Source of the DNA: Tetragonia tetragonoides | Taxonomy: Eukaryota; Streptophyta; Magnoliopsida; Caryophyllales; Aizoaceae | Length of the DNA: 64,000 nt | Direction of reading: 5' to 3' | Assembly (NCBI GenBank): GCA_038025085.1 | Contig: CM076154.1 | Location: forward strand, 36,684,501 to 36,748,500 | In this document: piece after piece, positions 22,313 to 36,000 of the stretch | Layout of the letters: each line of letters starts with the position of its first letter | Position numbering within the stretch: the stretch's first letter is position 1 | The notes under the pieces: generated by a model | Seen by the model: the letters and a program-made list of their open reading frames with translations, nothing else | What the model was told of the DNA's origin: nothing | Database searches by the model: none | Program-made: the position numbers and the translations under genes

Positions 22313-24919
22313 GAAACAGAGAAACGATGCATTGATCTGGTTTTGCATTCTAGCAGTTTTTAACAGTATTTGCATTGCACTTTTGAAGTGGTTAACTGAT
22401 TATAAGTGTAGTCTGAATGTTTAGAGTCCCCTGCTAAGTTGCAATAGGTTTGCTCCAGATTACGTCTATACTATCACTTTTTGCCGTTTGGTAATGACAA
22501 CCGGAGAGATTATGTCATAAAGATGAGCGGTTTTGAACAGTTCTTTACATACTATTTTCATGAAGTTATCACAGCTGAGAGTTGAAATCATGTGATAAGC
22601 CCTAGAGGAACTATGTAGATACATGTTAGATGTTCAGAAGATGAGAACAAACAGTGTTGGGTTTTTATCGGAATTGCGATTTGTGTACAGTTTATCTTAG
22701 TGGAGAGATTTTGAAGTTTACACTTTCATCTGTGTGATTGCTTTGTTGTCGAGGCACATCTAATCAAGGTTGAGCAGGGACTCACCCATTTGTACTTTGT
22801 AGCTAATTCTGTTTTCCTATTTTGAACCCATGTTCTGCTGATACTTATAGGATAATTGTTGCCCCTGTTTTATTAGGATGAGGTTCGAGTCGAATTGCTG
22901 TGTCAAGGGAGTAAGGATCTTCTGCAGTTCCTCTCTCCCTTTTTCTCTCCTCCCCAAACCTTAAACACCCCCCTATTTACAAAGGGAACAACAGAGAATG
23001 GACCTCTACGGTACCGCAGAGGATCCAGACCCACAGGTCTTTTCTATACGACCATTTTTTTCTTTTGCTCGGCTTCTATACGACTATTTGAGTGTTTGCT
23101 GGCGTTGAGAGTGGAGTTTTGTCTGATGTACGGTTTCCAATAATCTATCATAACAAGCACAAGTAATTCGACCAACCCAGCTGAAAGCTGACTGAATACT
23201 GAATCTGATCCAGCGTTTTTAATTTTAACTGCAATTTTACCCGAGAGAGGATTGGCTTAGGAGTATTTAACGCCACATGTATATATAATATATTATCCTC
23301 TCATATACTCCTGAAATAGGGAATGGTTTTAGAATATATGAAAAAAGAATAAAAATTGGCCGTAATCTATCTGGTAACACCACATAAGCATTAATATAAA
23401 AAAAATTCAATTTAGTTAGATTTAGTTTAATTTTTTCTAGTCGAAAAGAATGGAGCCTGATTGTTGAGATAATATTTCCACATTGATTCATGATTAAGGG
23501 TCAGTTTCATAGAATATGTTATCTTGATAGTTTTGACCCTAAAAATGATGCACTATTTGTTAACAAAATTCATATCACCCATCAAAGAAGTTAAGATAGT
23601 AATAGGTTTTGTTAGGGAATAATATTTCTAAGAGTACTAAAAAAAAATGCTTTTCAAGGACCCCTAAAAGAAGGACGAAGATCTCTCTGAGGAGGACTTG
23701 ACGACGTTGAAGTAGCAACTATAATAATATTATTTCTAACAATATTAAAATAATATTTTCTAACCTGTTTCAATAGAATATCACGGGAATTGCAGCAAAT
23801 ACTGATACAGTATTTCAGAAAAACAGTAAGTAATCAGTATGGCGAAAATGTTTGATAATTGGAAATTGGAAGAGGTGCGGTGCCCCGTGCCATGCATGTC
23901 TTCTTCCTCCACTAGTTAACTGAGGGTGGGCCCCACAAGAGTCACAAAATGACAAAAAGAGAGTTGGAAACAAACGAACAAATTAAACAAGTTCATTGCT
24001 TTCGCATTCACACTCTCCTAGCTAATCATGAGTCCCAAATCAGATCATGTCATGTCAATCTCATTAACCTTATCCTAATAATCATTTTCCAGACGTGTTT
24101 ATGCATGTGATTAGGTTACTATGTCTATAGTGTCCTAACACATATAAGACGAGCTTTCAATATGTTTTGGTGAGACGAGTCATTTTTAGGAAAACAAGTT
24201 ACAATGCAATAAGTGACCTGTACGTTTAATTCTAATAATTAGTAACTTGCTCTAAAATGAATTCATTTTTTATAGTTTGACGTATCATGGCCTTGGTTTA
24301 TAATCCTAGTTGTCGATCATTATTTTCTTCCCCACTAAAAACAGACCCCTATCCATAAAATCTGACTTATCCTCATTTTTTTTTTTTAAAAAATGATCCC
24401 TAAAAATATGAACATATATGATAAAGTATATCCTTATAATAGAATCCTAAACAAGGATTTGCTTCCATTAGTTGTATACTTGTATCACACCAGGACACCA
24501 GCTTGTTGCTGAATGAACAACAGCTGATTTTTTTCTAAAAAAAGAAAAATTAAATTACTTCTGCAAAATCATTAAAAACCCTGCACTTGTCCTCGGGAAT
24601 CCCATTGTGAATCTAGTCTTGTTTCTCCAAAAAAAAAAAAAAAGAAATTTATTAGTAGTATGGTTGCATTATAAATTCCTAACTGCCAACCAACAAGTTT
24701 TTCCCTGATTCTTATCAAATTTTCTACTTGAATTCCAAGAATCCCGTTCTTGGAATCTACCTAAAAAAGAAATCCTGTCAAAACAGAATCTTCAAGAATC
24801 ACGGGTGCTATCCAATTCCCTATATGATTATGTTATTATATCATCATATCATATAAACTCTCAAAACAAAGCCATAACATAAGAGGAGAGAGAAAAAAAA
24901 AACTCAAATCCAACAAGTC
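22313..24919. other. Intergenic and promoter of the OPT gene
   Basis: AT-rich DNA with several poly(A)/poly(T) runs. No gene, tRNA or complete element was recognised. The open frame at 22895-23143 shows no similarity I know. The last ~100 bases, with an AGAGGAGAGAGAAAA leader, are probably the OPT 5' UTR. Confidence 0.4.
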
Positions 24920-27900
24920 ATGGGGATTTCAGAGATTGAAGATGATGTTCTTCATGAAAAGTGCACAATCAGAGAAGTTGATCTAACAGTACCAAAAACA
25001 GATGATCCCAACATGCCTGTTCTCACTTTTAGGATGTGGGTTCTTGGGATTACATCTTGTGCTTTGCTGTCTTTTGTGAACCAGTTTATGTGGTTTAGGA
25101 ACAATCCTATGCAATTAACTTCAATTTCAGCCCAGATTGTTGTGGTTCCAATAGGTCATCTAATGGCTAGAACTATTACTAAAAGGGTGTTTTTTGAAGG
25201 GACTAAGTGTCAGTTTACTCTAAATCCTGGTCCTTTTAATATGAAAGAACATGTCTTGATCACTATTTTTGCCAATGCTGGTGCTGGTGCTGTTTATGCT
25301 ACTCATATCTTGTCTTCTGTTAAGCTCTTTTATAAGAGGAAACTTACCTTTCTTCCTGCCGCCATCGTCATGCTAACTACTCAAGTATGTCTTTTTCTTG
25401 TTGTTCGTTTTTTTTTTTTTTTTTTTTTTTTTTTTCCGATTAGGGGTAAAGTTGCGTATATCTTCAGATCCCGACATTTGTGTAATTGGATTTTGTTGTC
25501 ACTATTGAATTTTGTATGCTTGTTCGATGTTAGGTTGATGCTGATGATAGTGATTATTTGTACACTTCAAGCTAAACAAATACTATTATCCAAACTGCCT
25601 TGAAAATTGTCATTGTCAATCTTTTGTGATCTACTGTCATTAATATCTTATTAATTCTTAGTCCAGTGGCATAATTCACTATAGAATCTGCATAGAATCC
25701 TTTATTAATAAATTAATCCTCTGTTTTGTTTGTGTTCTCTGGCTAATTCAGTAGTGTTTTGCAATTAACAAGAAAGAAACTTGATGTTGGAAGTTATAAC
25801 ATGACAAGAGTGACTAAAAAGTGAAAAGGGTTGTTTGACAAAAAACAATTGTTGTTTAACACTTGAAATAAGTATGTACTACATGATGACTGTGGGAAAC
25901 AGTTGAATGATTTTTGAGCCTTAACTGAGCTTCCTGGTGCAATACATATGTAGACATTGGGGTTTGGATGGGCTGGTCTCTTCCGAAAATACCTCGTCGA
26001 CCCTGGAGCAATGTGGTGGCCGGCTAATCTGGTTCAGGTCTCCATCTTTAGGTATGACATGATGTTCATCAATTTACAATGTGGAGGCATTTTTTTCCCC
26101 TTATGCTTAACTAGGCACTTTTGTTTATGTTTTTCTGTTTAAACTTATAATGACAATTGTGGGAACATATAAATATCACTGCAGGGCTCTACATGAGAAG
26201 GAAAAGAGAGGTAAAGGAGGCATAAGCCGAACTCAGTTCTTCCTGCTCGTTCTTATTTGCAGCGCTGCTTACTGTGTGCTACCTAGCTACCTGTTCACAC
26301 TGGTCACAAGTATTTCTTGGGTCTGTTGGTTTGCTCCTCCAAAATCTGTTCTAGTAAATCAGTTGGGTTCTGGGCAACACGGCCTTGGGATCGGCGCATT
26401 TGCTGTAGACTGGACAACAATTTCCTCCTACTTGGGGAGCCCTCTGGCTAGTCCTTGGTTTGCTACAGCTAATATAGCAGTAGGATTTGTGCTCATTATG
26501 TATGTAATGGTACCATTGTGTTATTGGATGGATATTTACAAGGCAAAGACCTTCCCTCTATACTCTCAGAGACTTTACATGGGTAATGGGTCGTTGTATG
26601 ATGTCAACAGCATCATTAGTCCAAACTTTGAGTTGGACAAGGAAGCTTACGCCAGAAATGGTCCTATATTCATGACCACGTTCTTTGCCATGACATACGG
26701 CTTAGGATTTGCCGCACTTTCTGCCACGCTCATGCATGTCTTTCTCTTCAATGGACGGTATGACTTCAACAATTGTCTACTACTCCACTGATGATGATGC
26801 ATTTCTTTTGTTTTACCTTACAAAGCTTGACTTCTATTGTTATGACATCAGAGGAACCTTAATGTACAAGCTAAATTTGTTATGTGTTTGTGGTTGTCCT
26901 TGCAATTACTAGGAATTCATTGCTGAGTTGGTGTTTGATCACAAACTACATCGATGCTGATATGCTTCTGTCAAAATTAGTTACTGCTTTTAAAAACTTC
27001 CTCGTTTTTGCCATAGTGAAACCCGAGTATGCCTAAAGATTATTGGTTGCCCAAACTAACGCGGTGTGATCATGCAGTGATATATGGAACCAAGCCAGAA
27101 GCGCTTTTGGAGGAACAAAGAAAATGGATATACACACAAAGATGATGAGGGCCTACAAGCAGGTACCAATGTGGTGGTTCCATATCCTCCTATTGGTAAC
27201 GGTTGCTTTGACCATCTGGGCATGCGAATTTTACAAGGAAACGCTCCAATTACCATGGTGGGGTGTTCTGCTTGCTTGTTTTCTCGCTTTCTTCTTCACT
27301 CTCCCAATAGGAATCATCCAGGCCACCACAAATCAGGTACTGAACAGGGAATCAAATTTGTATTCTCTCTGAATTATTCATTGTTGAAATCAATCACATT
27401 CCTTAGTTCGTCTTTATTTGATTGATCTAAGCATTCTGTATTTAACTCTTGCTCTAATGACCAGCAACCAGGATTGAATATCATTACCGAATACATAATT
27501 GGGTATCTATACCCAGGGAGACCTGTTGCTAACATGTGTTTCAAGGTGTATGGCTACATCAGTATGAATCAAGCCTTATTCTTCCTACAGGACTTCAAGC
27601 TTGGTCATTACATGAAGATTCCACCTAGAATTATGTTTATGGCTCAGGTACACTCTCCTTTCCCTAGACGATTTTGATCTTTACTCTTTGAATATCTTAA
27701 TTAGCACAATGAAAGATGGGATTTCCTTGCAATTGACTAATGGATGAAGTCGATCTTTAGATTGTAGGGGCATTTGTATCAGTAGCAGTGTACACAGGAA
27801 CTGCATGGTGGATGATGTATTCCATCCCTGATCTGTGTGACGTGTCTCAGCTACCACCCGATAGCCCCTGGACATGTGTGTATGACGCGACCTTCTACAA

Positions 27901-28378
27901 CGCCTCTGTCATATGGGGTCTAGTAGGTCCTCGCAGGATCTTTGGTAATCTTGGGCGATACTCAAATATCAACTGGTTCTTCATTGCAGGAGCCTTGGCG
28001 CCTTTACTAGTGTGGCTTGCCAAAAAGGCATTTCCAAAGCAGAAGTGGATTGGAAGCATCCACATGCCTATCCTTCTGGGTGCAACTGCAATGATGCCTC
28101 CTGCTAGCGCTGTGAACTTTACTAGTTGGATTATTGTTGCGTTCCTATCAGGATACGTGATCTTCAAGTTTCAGCCAAGATGGTGGGAACGCTACAACTA
28201 CATCTGCTCAGGAGGTCTTGATGCAGGAACAGCCTTCATGACGATTCTTATATTCTTTAGCCTGCAATATATGACCAATATTAGCCTCGACTGGTGGGGA
28301 GCAAGGTCAGAGGGTTGCCCCTTGGCTACCTGCCCTACAGCAAAAGGGGTTGTAATGGATGGTTGTCCAGTTTTTTAA
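24920..28378 (+). CDS. Oligopeptide transporter, OPT family (PT clade)
   Basis: Six exons join in frame: 24920-25384, 25954-26051, 26185-26757, 27078-27336, 27465-27647 and 27761-28378, giving 731 aa, the usual OPT length. The N-terminus (MGISEIEDD...) is followed by an acidic, hydrophilic cytosolic region. The first family signature [10 protein letters not shown] lies at about residues 102-111, and the second, KIPPR, at 516-520. About 14-16 membrane segments fill the rest. The C-terminus is DGCPVF. OPT proteins import tetra- and pentapeptides, and some members carry glutathione or metal complexes, by proton coupling across the plasma membrane. The sequence looks closest to the OPT1/OPT5-like branch rather than the YSL clade, but the substrate cannot be read from it. 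Apparent coding after 25384 is intron read-through across a poly(T) tract. Confidence 0.95.
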
Positions 28379-29219
28379 GTTTGTTTAAACTTGCTTAGAG
28401 TAATTTCATTCTTTGGTTTTCTAGATTGGATTGTTACTTTGGGTATTTTACTTTGCAACTGTAAATATATCTTCTATATAAGCATTGGTGATGTGGTTGA
28501 TAATTATACTCCAATTGTATCTGGTTCTAAAAGTTTCACTACGAATAGGTTAATATTATTGCTCCTAGTATTAAAAATAAAAAGAATAGTGAAGAAGCAG
28601 TAGAGGAGTCTCCTGTCCTAGACTAGAGACAATTCATGAAATGCAACGTTAGTTAGGTTTCAAATCCTATTGTGCTGATTCAATCGACGGGATGTGATTA
28701 GCAATTGTAGCATAAAAGAAGGAAAAGAGAAAAAAAGAAAAGCAATGAATAATATTATGAGTCATAAATTTCAAAGTGGACAATTAAATTGGGACGGAGG
28801 GAGTACTAAGTTCATCATATGGACCGAATCTTTTAACGGGTGCATACAAATCTATATAATTAGATTAAAAGGTAATGATTAAACCACAACTCGCCAAATC
28901 CGCCACTTGACGAAGGACATGTCAATTTACTTATGGCGTGTCACGTGACTCATAACCAGTAAAAAAAAAGAAGAGAGAAAGTAGTAATAATACTCCTTCA
29001 TCCATTTCCCTTCATTCTCACAAGTTATCAAATGTTCAAATCCAAGAAATTAAGTGGTAGCTAATTTATCTCTCATATTGACGAGCCACAAAAAAAATAA
29101 AAGCTAATTTCTCTCTCATGAATAGATGATGGAACCACACACCATCAATTCATCTCCTATCTTCCCATGTGTTCAACTTTCATATCTGGATCTCATCGCC
29201 GTCGTCCGCTATCTTTGCA
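28379..29219. other. OPT 3' UTR and intergenic, with a Stowaway-like terminus
   Basis: The stretch GGGACGGAGGGAGTA at about 28791-28805 is the classic end of plant Stowaway (Tc1/mariner) MITEs. A degenerate opposite-facing end (ACTCCTTCATCCATTTCCC) lies at about 28992. Neither partner end could be matched, so these look like remnants. No gene is seen. Confidence 0.5.
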
Positions 29220-30215
29220 CACGAGGTGGTGGGGAGCCTGCTCGGCACTCGAAAACCGTGGATTAGCCTCCGGTGTCCAATAATAAGAGGACCTTCCAAG
29301 CCTAAACAATGACTCAATAACCTACCCTGAGCCTCCCATGTCCCATAGGGTTGTCCCGTGAGATGTGGTGCGAATATATCCACATTCGTTTCGGGGCTTC
29401 CCGGAAACTAATTAAAAAAACGTGGATTATAGCATTCATTTCTGGCTTCCCGGGACTTGAGTGTCATTTTTTCCTAAACTTATCCGGAGGGTCTATCATG
29501 ACTCCAAAGGACATTAGGTACTCCGGGAGGGTCATGCGGATCCCCGAACGTTTCAGGGCTTCCCGAAAACTAATTAAAAAAACGTGGATTATAGCATTCA
29601 TTTCTGGCTTCCCGGGACTCGAGTGTCATTTTTTCCTAAACTTATCCGGAGGGTCTATCATGACTCCAAAGGACATTAGGTACTCCGGGAGGGTCATGCG
29701 GATCCCCGAACTTCGATATGACCCATGCCTTTACTGTTCCGACTCTTACACCAGTGTCCCATAAAACGTCCTTCCAAACCTATTAGAGAACAAATAAGCA
29801 ACCTCGGGGGCCTCCCATGTCCCCTATGGGTGTTCCCTGCGATGTGGTGCGAAAATATGCACCTTCGTGTTGACGCCTCCCGTAAGCCAGAAACCGTGGA
29901 TTATAGCCTTTGTTTTTAGCTTCCAGGGGCCCGGATGTCATTTTTGCCCAAACTTCTCCGATGGGTCTATCATGACCCTAGATGACCATCGGTGCCCCGG
30001 AAAGGTCATCTGGATCCCCCAACTTCGATATCACTCATGAATTTGGTGTTCCATCTCTTTAAATAATGTCTCGTAATACGCCCTTCCAAGCCTATCAGGG
30101 ATCGGATAAGCGACCCTAAGGGCCTCCCATGTCCCTAGACGTGTTTCGTGTGATGTGTTGCAAACATATCCATCTTCGTTACGGAGCCTCCCGGAAGCCC
30201 AAAAAACATGGATTA
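29220..30215 (+). repeat. ~311-bp tandem array, left part (split by LTR retrotransposon)
   Basis: Tandem monomers with CCCATG at 29335, 29814 and 30126 as anchor. The first gap is 479 because it contains an extra near-identical 162-bp partial copy (29387 and 29549). The monomer order is CCCATGTCCC(CTAGGGG), TGTTCCGTGCGATGTGGTGC, AAAACGTGGATTATAGCC, GGGTCTATCATGACC, CCCCGAACTTCGATATCA, CCTTCCAAGCCTATCAGG. The array stops at 30215 inside a monomer and resumes at 40581. The open frames in it are chance. Confidence 0.85.
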
Positions 30216-31953
30216 TGATAAGTCATATTTTATATATATTTTCTCCCCTATATTTAGTCCTTCTAGTTTATATTTATACTTTTATTTACGTTTTTACTCA
30301 TTTTTATTATTTGTCACTTTATTTTCTAGTTTTACTCTTTTATATATTTTTGGCTTATTTTTACTTATCTTTATTTTTATAGAGTACAAGTGGACTAGAA
30401 GATGGAAAATATATAATTCGGGTCCTATTCGCATTTCTGAACAGTTTTGACAGTGGATCGTATGTTCAGTATAACTTCTTGATACGGGCTCCGAAGTTAA
30501 TGATTCAAAAAGCTACAGAAAGCCCTAAACAAGACCTACAACTCTCTAGTTGTGAGGTTTTTCAGAATCAAACGTCTTCTTGGCCGACATTTAAGTCGAA
30601 GTCTGTTGGTCACGATTACAGCCCATCAAAAGTTTATGTGCTGAACAAGTTTAGGCTTGTATCTATATGGAAGGAGTCCAAGCTTAATTTATTATGAGAC
30701 AAAGCGGAGTCAAAAAGTCAGCCCAAAAGCAAATTAGCCACATGCTTATACAAGGGGAGATATACTGTATGTTAGTATAAGACCTTATAGTTTAGGCCCA
30801 TTATTTACAGTGTTACGTGGGTTTTGGAAAACAAAGGGTTTTTGATAATAAAACCCCAGCAGGAGAGAAGATAGGAGAACCACGCTGGAGAATACGAAGG
30901 TAGAGAACGGCGGAACAGAGACACGATACACACAGCGAACCAAAGGAGACGGCATCTACTTCAGCTCAATGAGTTTCTCCATCCCTTTCTCTATGCTTTC
31001 AGTTAATATGATTAGTGAGTAGTTCTTTATACTCAATAGAATTTAGTTGAAGCCATGTAAAGACTATATCTTGAGACAAATTACTTGTTGGTTTGATTGA
31101 ATAATTGTTCTTGTTGAATGTTTATGGCTATTTGGGTTTATATATATATTGAATTCAGATTTAAATTGGTTGATTGCAAGCTTCTAATTTATGTTTGGAT
31201 TCTATTGCTAGTTGAATGCTTGTGTCCGTAATTGCATAGGTTGTTTGACATAAGTAGCGACTAATCTGTAGTGAGACGGTTAAGGTTTTGGATATAGGTT
31301 AGGGTAGCCATAATCTAAGTTAAATTAGACCTGCTAAGGTGCTCTAGTTGCTTAGGGTTAATGATGTTTTACTAGCTCTTAATGCTATCGATAGATTAAA
31401 TCACTTAGGTCCTACCAAGGGATTGTCTAATTGGTTAGACTCAGTTTTAGGACGCTCCAAGATTGAGTAATTAAGGTAGAACGGGGAGTTACCTTCGTAA
31501 GGTTGACTCTACAGTTAACCCATTCAGTTGAACATTTATATGTGTCGAGATAGGTTGAAGTTACATGGTGGATACTATTTTCTATTGAGTACCTTTTATT
31601 GATTGGTTGAGTTTATTTCTATAGACGCTAGTTGGTTGACAGTTTATTTAGTTTATTTAGCTTCTGTTATTATATATCGTTTCGTTTACTTTAGTTTTAG
31701 AATTCATATTTAGTTATCAGCTACTTTACCAACACTAAACCCCCCCTTGGTTACTATTTACTTATAGTTTAAGTTCTGTTAATTGTTTTAGTATTTGTCC
31801 TTTTTAGTTCTTTTATCTACTTAAGTTAGATTAATTAGGCGTGGATAACTGTTTTTGATTTACTTTCTCCGTGGGAACGAACTTGTACTCATCTTATACT
31901 AGATTTTAGGTTAAGTATTTGATTTATTTTTGTTGTGCTCAACGACCACATCA
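30216..31953 (+). repeat. 5' LTR of the Athila-like element
   Basis: Begins TGATAAGTCATATTTTATAT and ends GACCACATCA, with the short inverted ends TGAT...ATCA. It contains the promoter and start of the genomic RNA by analogy with other LTRs. It is near-identical to 38842-40580. Confidence 0.95.
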
Positions 31954-31958
31954 AATTT

Positions 31959-31976
31959 TGGCGCCGTTGCCGGGGA
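31959..31976 (+). other. Primer binding site, tRNA-Asp type
   Basis: TGGCGCCGTTGCCGGGGA lies five bases after the 5' LTR and is complementary to the 3' end of plant tRNA-Asp including CCA. It primes minus-strand DNA synthesis and is typical of Athila-like elements. Confidence 0.9.
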
Positions 31977-32098
31977 TAGTATTATTTAAAAATTGTTATC
32001 TTTAAAAGTCTAACTATTTTATATTGCGTAGTTATTATTTTGTTTTATTTATTCTGTTCTTTGTTATTATTATTATTTTCCTATAGTTTATTTCTTGC

Positions 32099-32997
32099 AT
32101 GTACATAAGTGAGCAAGTAGAGATGGCTGAGGACAACAAAACTGTTAGAGAACTTGCAGCTCCTGGCTTGATTCTACATTCTTCGTCTATTGCTTATCCT
32201 AATTTAGATAAATCATTTAAATTAAATTTGGGTTTTTTCAGTTTGCTTCCTAAATTTAATGGTTTGCCTGGTGAAGATCCTTATAGACATGTGAAAGAAT
32301 TTTATTTTGTATGTGAAACTATGAGACCTGAGGGAGTGGAAAAAGATCAAGTTTGTCTTAGAGCTTTTCCATTTTCACTCCTAGGGGTGACTAAAGATTG
32401 GTTACATAATTTGACCCCTGATTCTATCACTACATGGAATGATCTACATAGAGTATTCTTAGAAAAATTCTTTCCCGCATCTATGAAAGCATCGATTAGA
32501 AAAAAAAATGTGGAATAGCACAACTTGATGATGAATCATTGCATGAATATTGGGAACGTTTGAATAAACTTATTGCTAGTTGTCCAGATCATCGAATAAG
32601 TGAAGATTTGCTTATTCTATATTTTTATGATGGTTTATTGATTAATGATAGAAATATGATAGATGCAGCTAGTGGTGGTGCCTTAATAGATAAAAGCCCT
32701 TCTAAGGCTAGAGAATTAATTTCTAATATGGCACAAAACATCTATCAATATGGCTGTATGAATAGTGTTGCAATTTCTAAAGAAGTCAGTGAATTTAATT
32801 TTAATTCTATGAATGAAAGACTTGATCAACTAACTTCTTTTGTTACTAAAATTGCAACAGGTGGAATTCCTAGTGCTCAAACTAGAGGTATATGCAGTGA
32901 AACTGAACAACCCCAAAGGCAGTCATCTAATTCTTCATTGGATGATTTGCTGAATTTGATGGGCAAGTTGACCACGAACACCCTTCAATATCAATAG
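32099..32997 (+). pseudogene. gag (capsid region) of the Athila-like element, frame broken
   Basis: The gag start is ATG 32099 or the better ATG 32123 (MAEDN). The retrotransposon gag domain reads FNGLPGEDPYRHVKEF to FLEKFFPASM. The frame breaks in an A-run near 32505 and continues one base shifted as LHEYWERLNKLIASCPDHR. A TAG at 32995-32997 then interrupts the junction with the downstream frame. The capsid precursor can therefore not be made whole. Confidence 0.85.
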
Positions 32998-33054
32998 GCT
33001 ACAGACTCGCGTTTCCAAACTTTAGAGCTTCAAATAGGGCAGATTGCAAATAAC

Positions 33055-36000
33055 ATGAGTACTTTAAAGGACCAAACGTCAGGTATGGTGCCTTCCCAAT
33101 CTTTAACTAATCCTAATGCTAGTGCTAATGCAGTTATGCTACGAAGTGGTAAGCAAGCAAGAACACTTGAAGAGAAAGACAGCAAAATACATGATGATGA
33201 GGAAGAATTGGAAGTGACACCACCTGTAGAGAAAGAAAGTGAACCAAAATGCAAAGAAAAAGAGGAGTCCACAAAGGGAGTACCTTCTAACTCCAAATTA
33301 CATTCTGATCATTCCCCTTCCCCTTCAAAGAATGAGCCTGAATTTAAACTTTTTCCGCCTTTTCCTTCTAGGTTAGCTAAGTCTAAGAAAAATGAGCTTG
33401 ATAATGAAATTCTTGAGACATTTAGAAAAGCAGAAGTAAACATCCCACTCTTAGATGCTATTAAACAAGTGCCTAGATATGCTAAATTTTTGAAAGAACT
33501 GTGCACGTCTAAGAGAAAATTGCTAGGAAATGAGAAAGTAAGTGTGGGGGAGAATGTTTCTGCTATAGTTCAAAGGAAACTTCCACCTAAATGTACAGAT
33601 CCTGGCACGTTCACTATTCTTTGTAAAATAGGAGGGGGTATATTTGAAAAAGCCATGTTAGATCTAGGGGCTTCAATTAATGTCATGCCTAAATCAATAT
33701 ACGACTCTTTGAATCTAGGCCCACTGAAACAAACTGGAATAATCATACAATTAGCTGATAGGAGTAATGGTTACCCAGATGGTGTAATAGAGGATGTCCT
33801 AGTTAAAGTTAATGAGTTGGTATTTCCTGCTGATTTCTATATTCTTGATATGGGTGATGAATGTGATTTGAAAGGAAGTACTTTGTTGTTAGGAAGACCA
33901 TTCTTAAAGACTGCAAGAACAAAAATAGATGTGCATGAAGGTACTTTAACTATGGAATTTGATGGTAATGTGATTAAATTCAATATTTTTGATGCTATGA
34001 GATTTCCTACTAATGTGAATTATTTGTGCTCTATTGATGTCACTGATTACTATGCTCAAAAGATGTTTGACTTGGAGAATGAGGATGAGTTAGTAATTGT
34101 GCTTAGTAGAAGTTTAGATTCAAAGATAACTGATTCTCTTTGTGTACCTTTGCATGATAATACATTTGAGATGATTAAGGCTATGATTTCACTGCATAGT
34201 GAATGCCGTGTTTTACCCAAGCTTGAGTTACCTATTTCTCATACTTTGCATGATAATACATTTGAGATGATTAAGGCTATGGATTCACTGCATAGTGAAG
34301 GCCGTGTTTTACCCAAGCTTGAGTTACCTATTTCTCATACTAAGATGCTACCTTCTCTTTTGCAAGCCCCTGAGTTAGAACTAAAGCCATTGCCTTCTCA
34401 TCTTAAATATGTCTATTTAGGGGATAATAATTCTTTGTCTGTTATTGTTTCGAGTGAACTTACCCCTTTGCAGGAAGAAAGATTATTACGTGTTTTGAGA
34501 GACAGAAAAGAAGCTTTTGGTTGGGCTTTGGCTGATATTAAAGGGATTAGTCCCATTACTTGTATGCACAGAATACATCTAGAAGATGATGCAAAGCCAA
34601 CTAGGGAGGCTCAACGCAGATTGAACCCTCCAATGATGGAAGTTGTCAAGAAAGAGATTCTCAAATGGCTCGATGCAGGAGTGATCTACCCTATCTCCGA
34701 CTCGAAGTGGGTAAGTCCGATCCATGTGGTGCCTAAAAAGACAGGTATGACTGTAGTTGAAAATAAACATGGAGAACTGATTCCTACTAGAATTTCAAGT
34801 GGATGGCGGGTATGCATTGATTACAGAAAACTTAATACCTCAACTAGAAAAGATCATTTCCCTCTCCCATTTATTGATCAGATATTAGAAAGATTGGCAG
34901 GTAGATCGCATTTTTGCTTCTTCGATGGTTATTCAGGTTATACACAGATAGCTATTGCACCTGAGGATCAGGAGAAAACTACATTTACATGTCCATTTGG
35001 AACATTTGCATTTCGTCGTATGCCTTTTGGATTATGCAATGCTCCCGCAACATTCCAAAGATGCATGATGTATATATTCTCTGATTTTATTGAGCAAATT
35101 ATGGAAGTCTTTATGGATGATTTTACTGTTTATGGTGATTCTTTTGATAAATGCCTTCATAATTTAGCTTTTGTTTTGGATCGTTGCGTTGAAACTAATC
35201 TTATTTTAAATTTTGAAAAATGTCATTTAATGGTAAAACAAGGAGTAGTTTTAGGGCACATTGTATCATCTAAGGGACTTGATGTTGATAAAGCTAAAAT
35301 AGAAGTCATTAGTTCTTTACCATACCCTACTTGTGTGAAAGACATTCGTTCTTTTCTTGGACATGCTGGCTTTTATCGCAGGTTTATTAAAGATTTCTCT
35401 AAAATTTCTTCTGCTTTATGTGAATTGTTGTCTAAAGATGCTAAGTTTGATTTTAGTGATTCTTGTAGAGAAGCTTTTAATACATTGAAAGAGAGTTTAA
35501 CTTCAGCCCCTATAATAAAATCACCTAATTGGGAACTGCCATTTGAAATTATGTGTGATGCAAGTGACAAGGCAGTGGGTGCAGTTTTAGGACAACGAGA
35601 AGAAAAGGTTTCATATGTCATTTACTATGCCTCTAGATCACTTGATCCTGCACAATGTAATTATACCACTACTGAGAAAGAATTGTTTGCCATAGTTTTT
35701 TCTTTGGAAAAGTTTAGATCATATTTGCTTGGCACAAAGGTAATTGTGTACTCTGATCATGCAGTCTTAAAGTATCTTTTCAAGAAGAAAGAATCTAAAC
35801 CTAGGCTTATTAGATGGATTTTATTGTTGCAAGAATTTGATTTAGAGATTAGAGATAAAAAGGGAAAAGAAAACCTTGTTGCAGACCATTTGAGTAGGAT
35901 AGTTCCCAATGAGGTAGGTGTACCCTTGTCTGGTTTATTTCCTGATGAGCAATTATATTCTCTATCTTTGGAGATTCCTTGGTATGCTGATGTAGTAAAT

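Noticed and set aside
25385..25603. Extension of the OPT first exon through a poly(T)/phenylalanine run
   Set aside because: It is intron read-through. The GTATGT donor at 25385 and the acceptor at 25953 restore the family sequence exactly.
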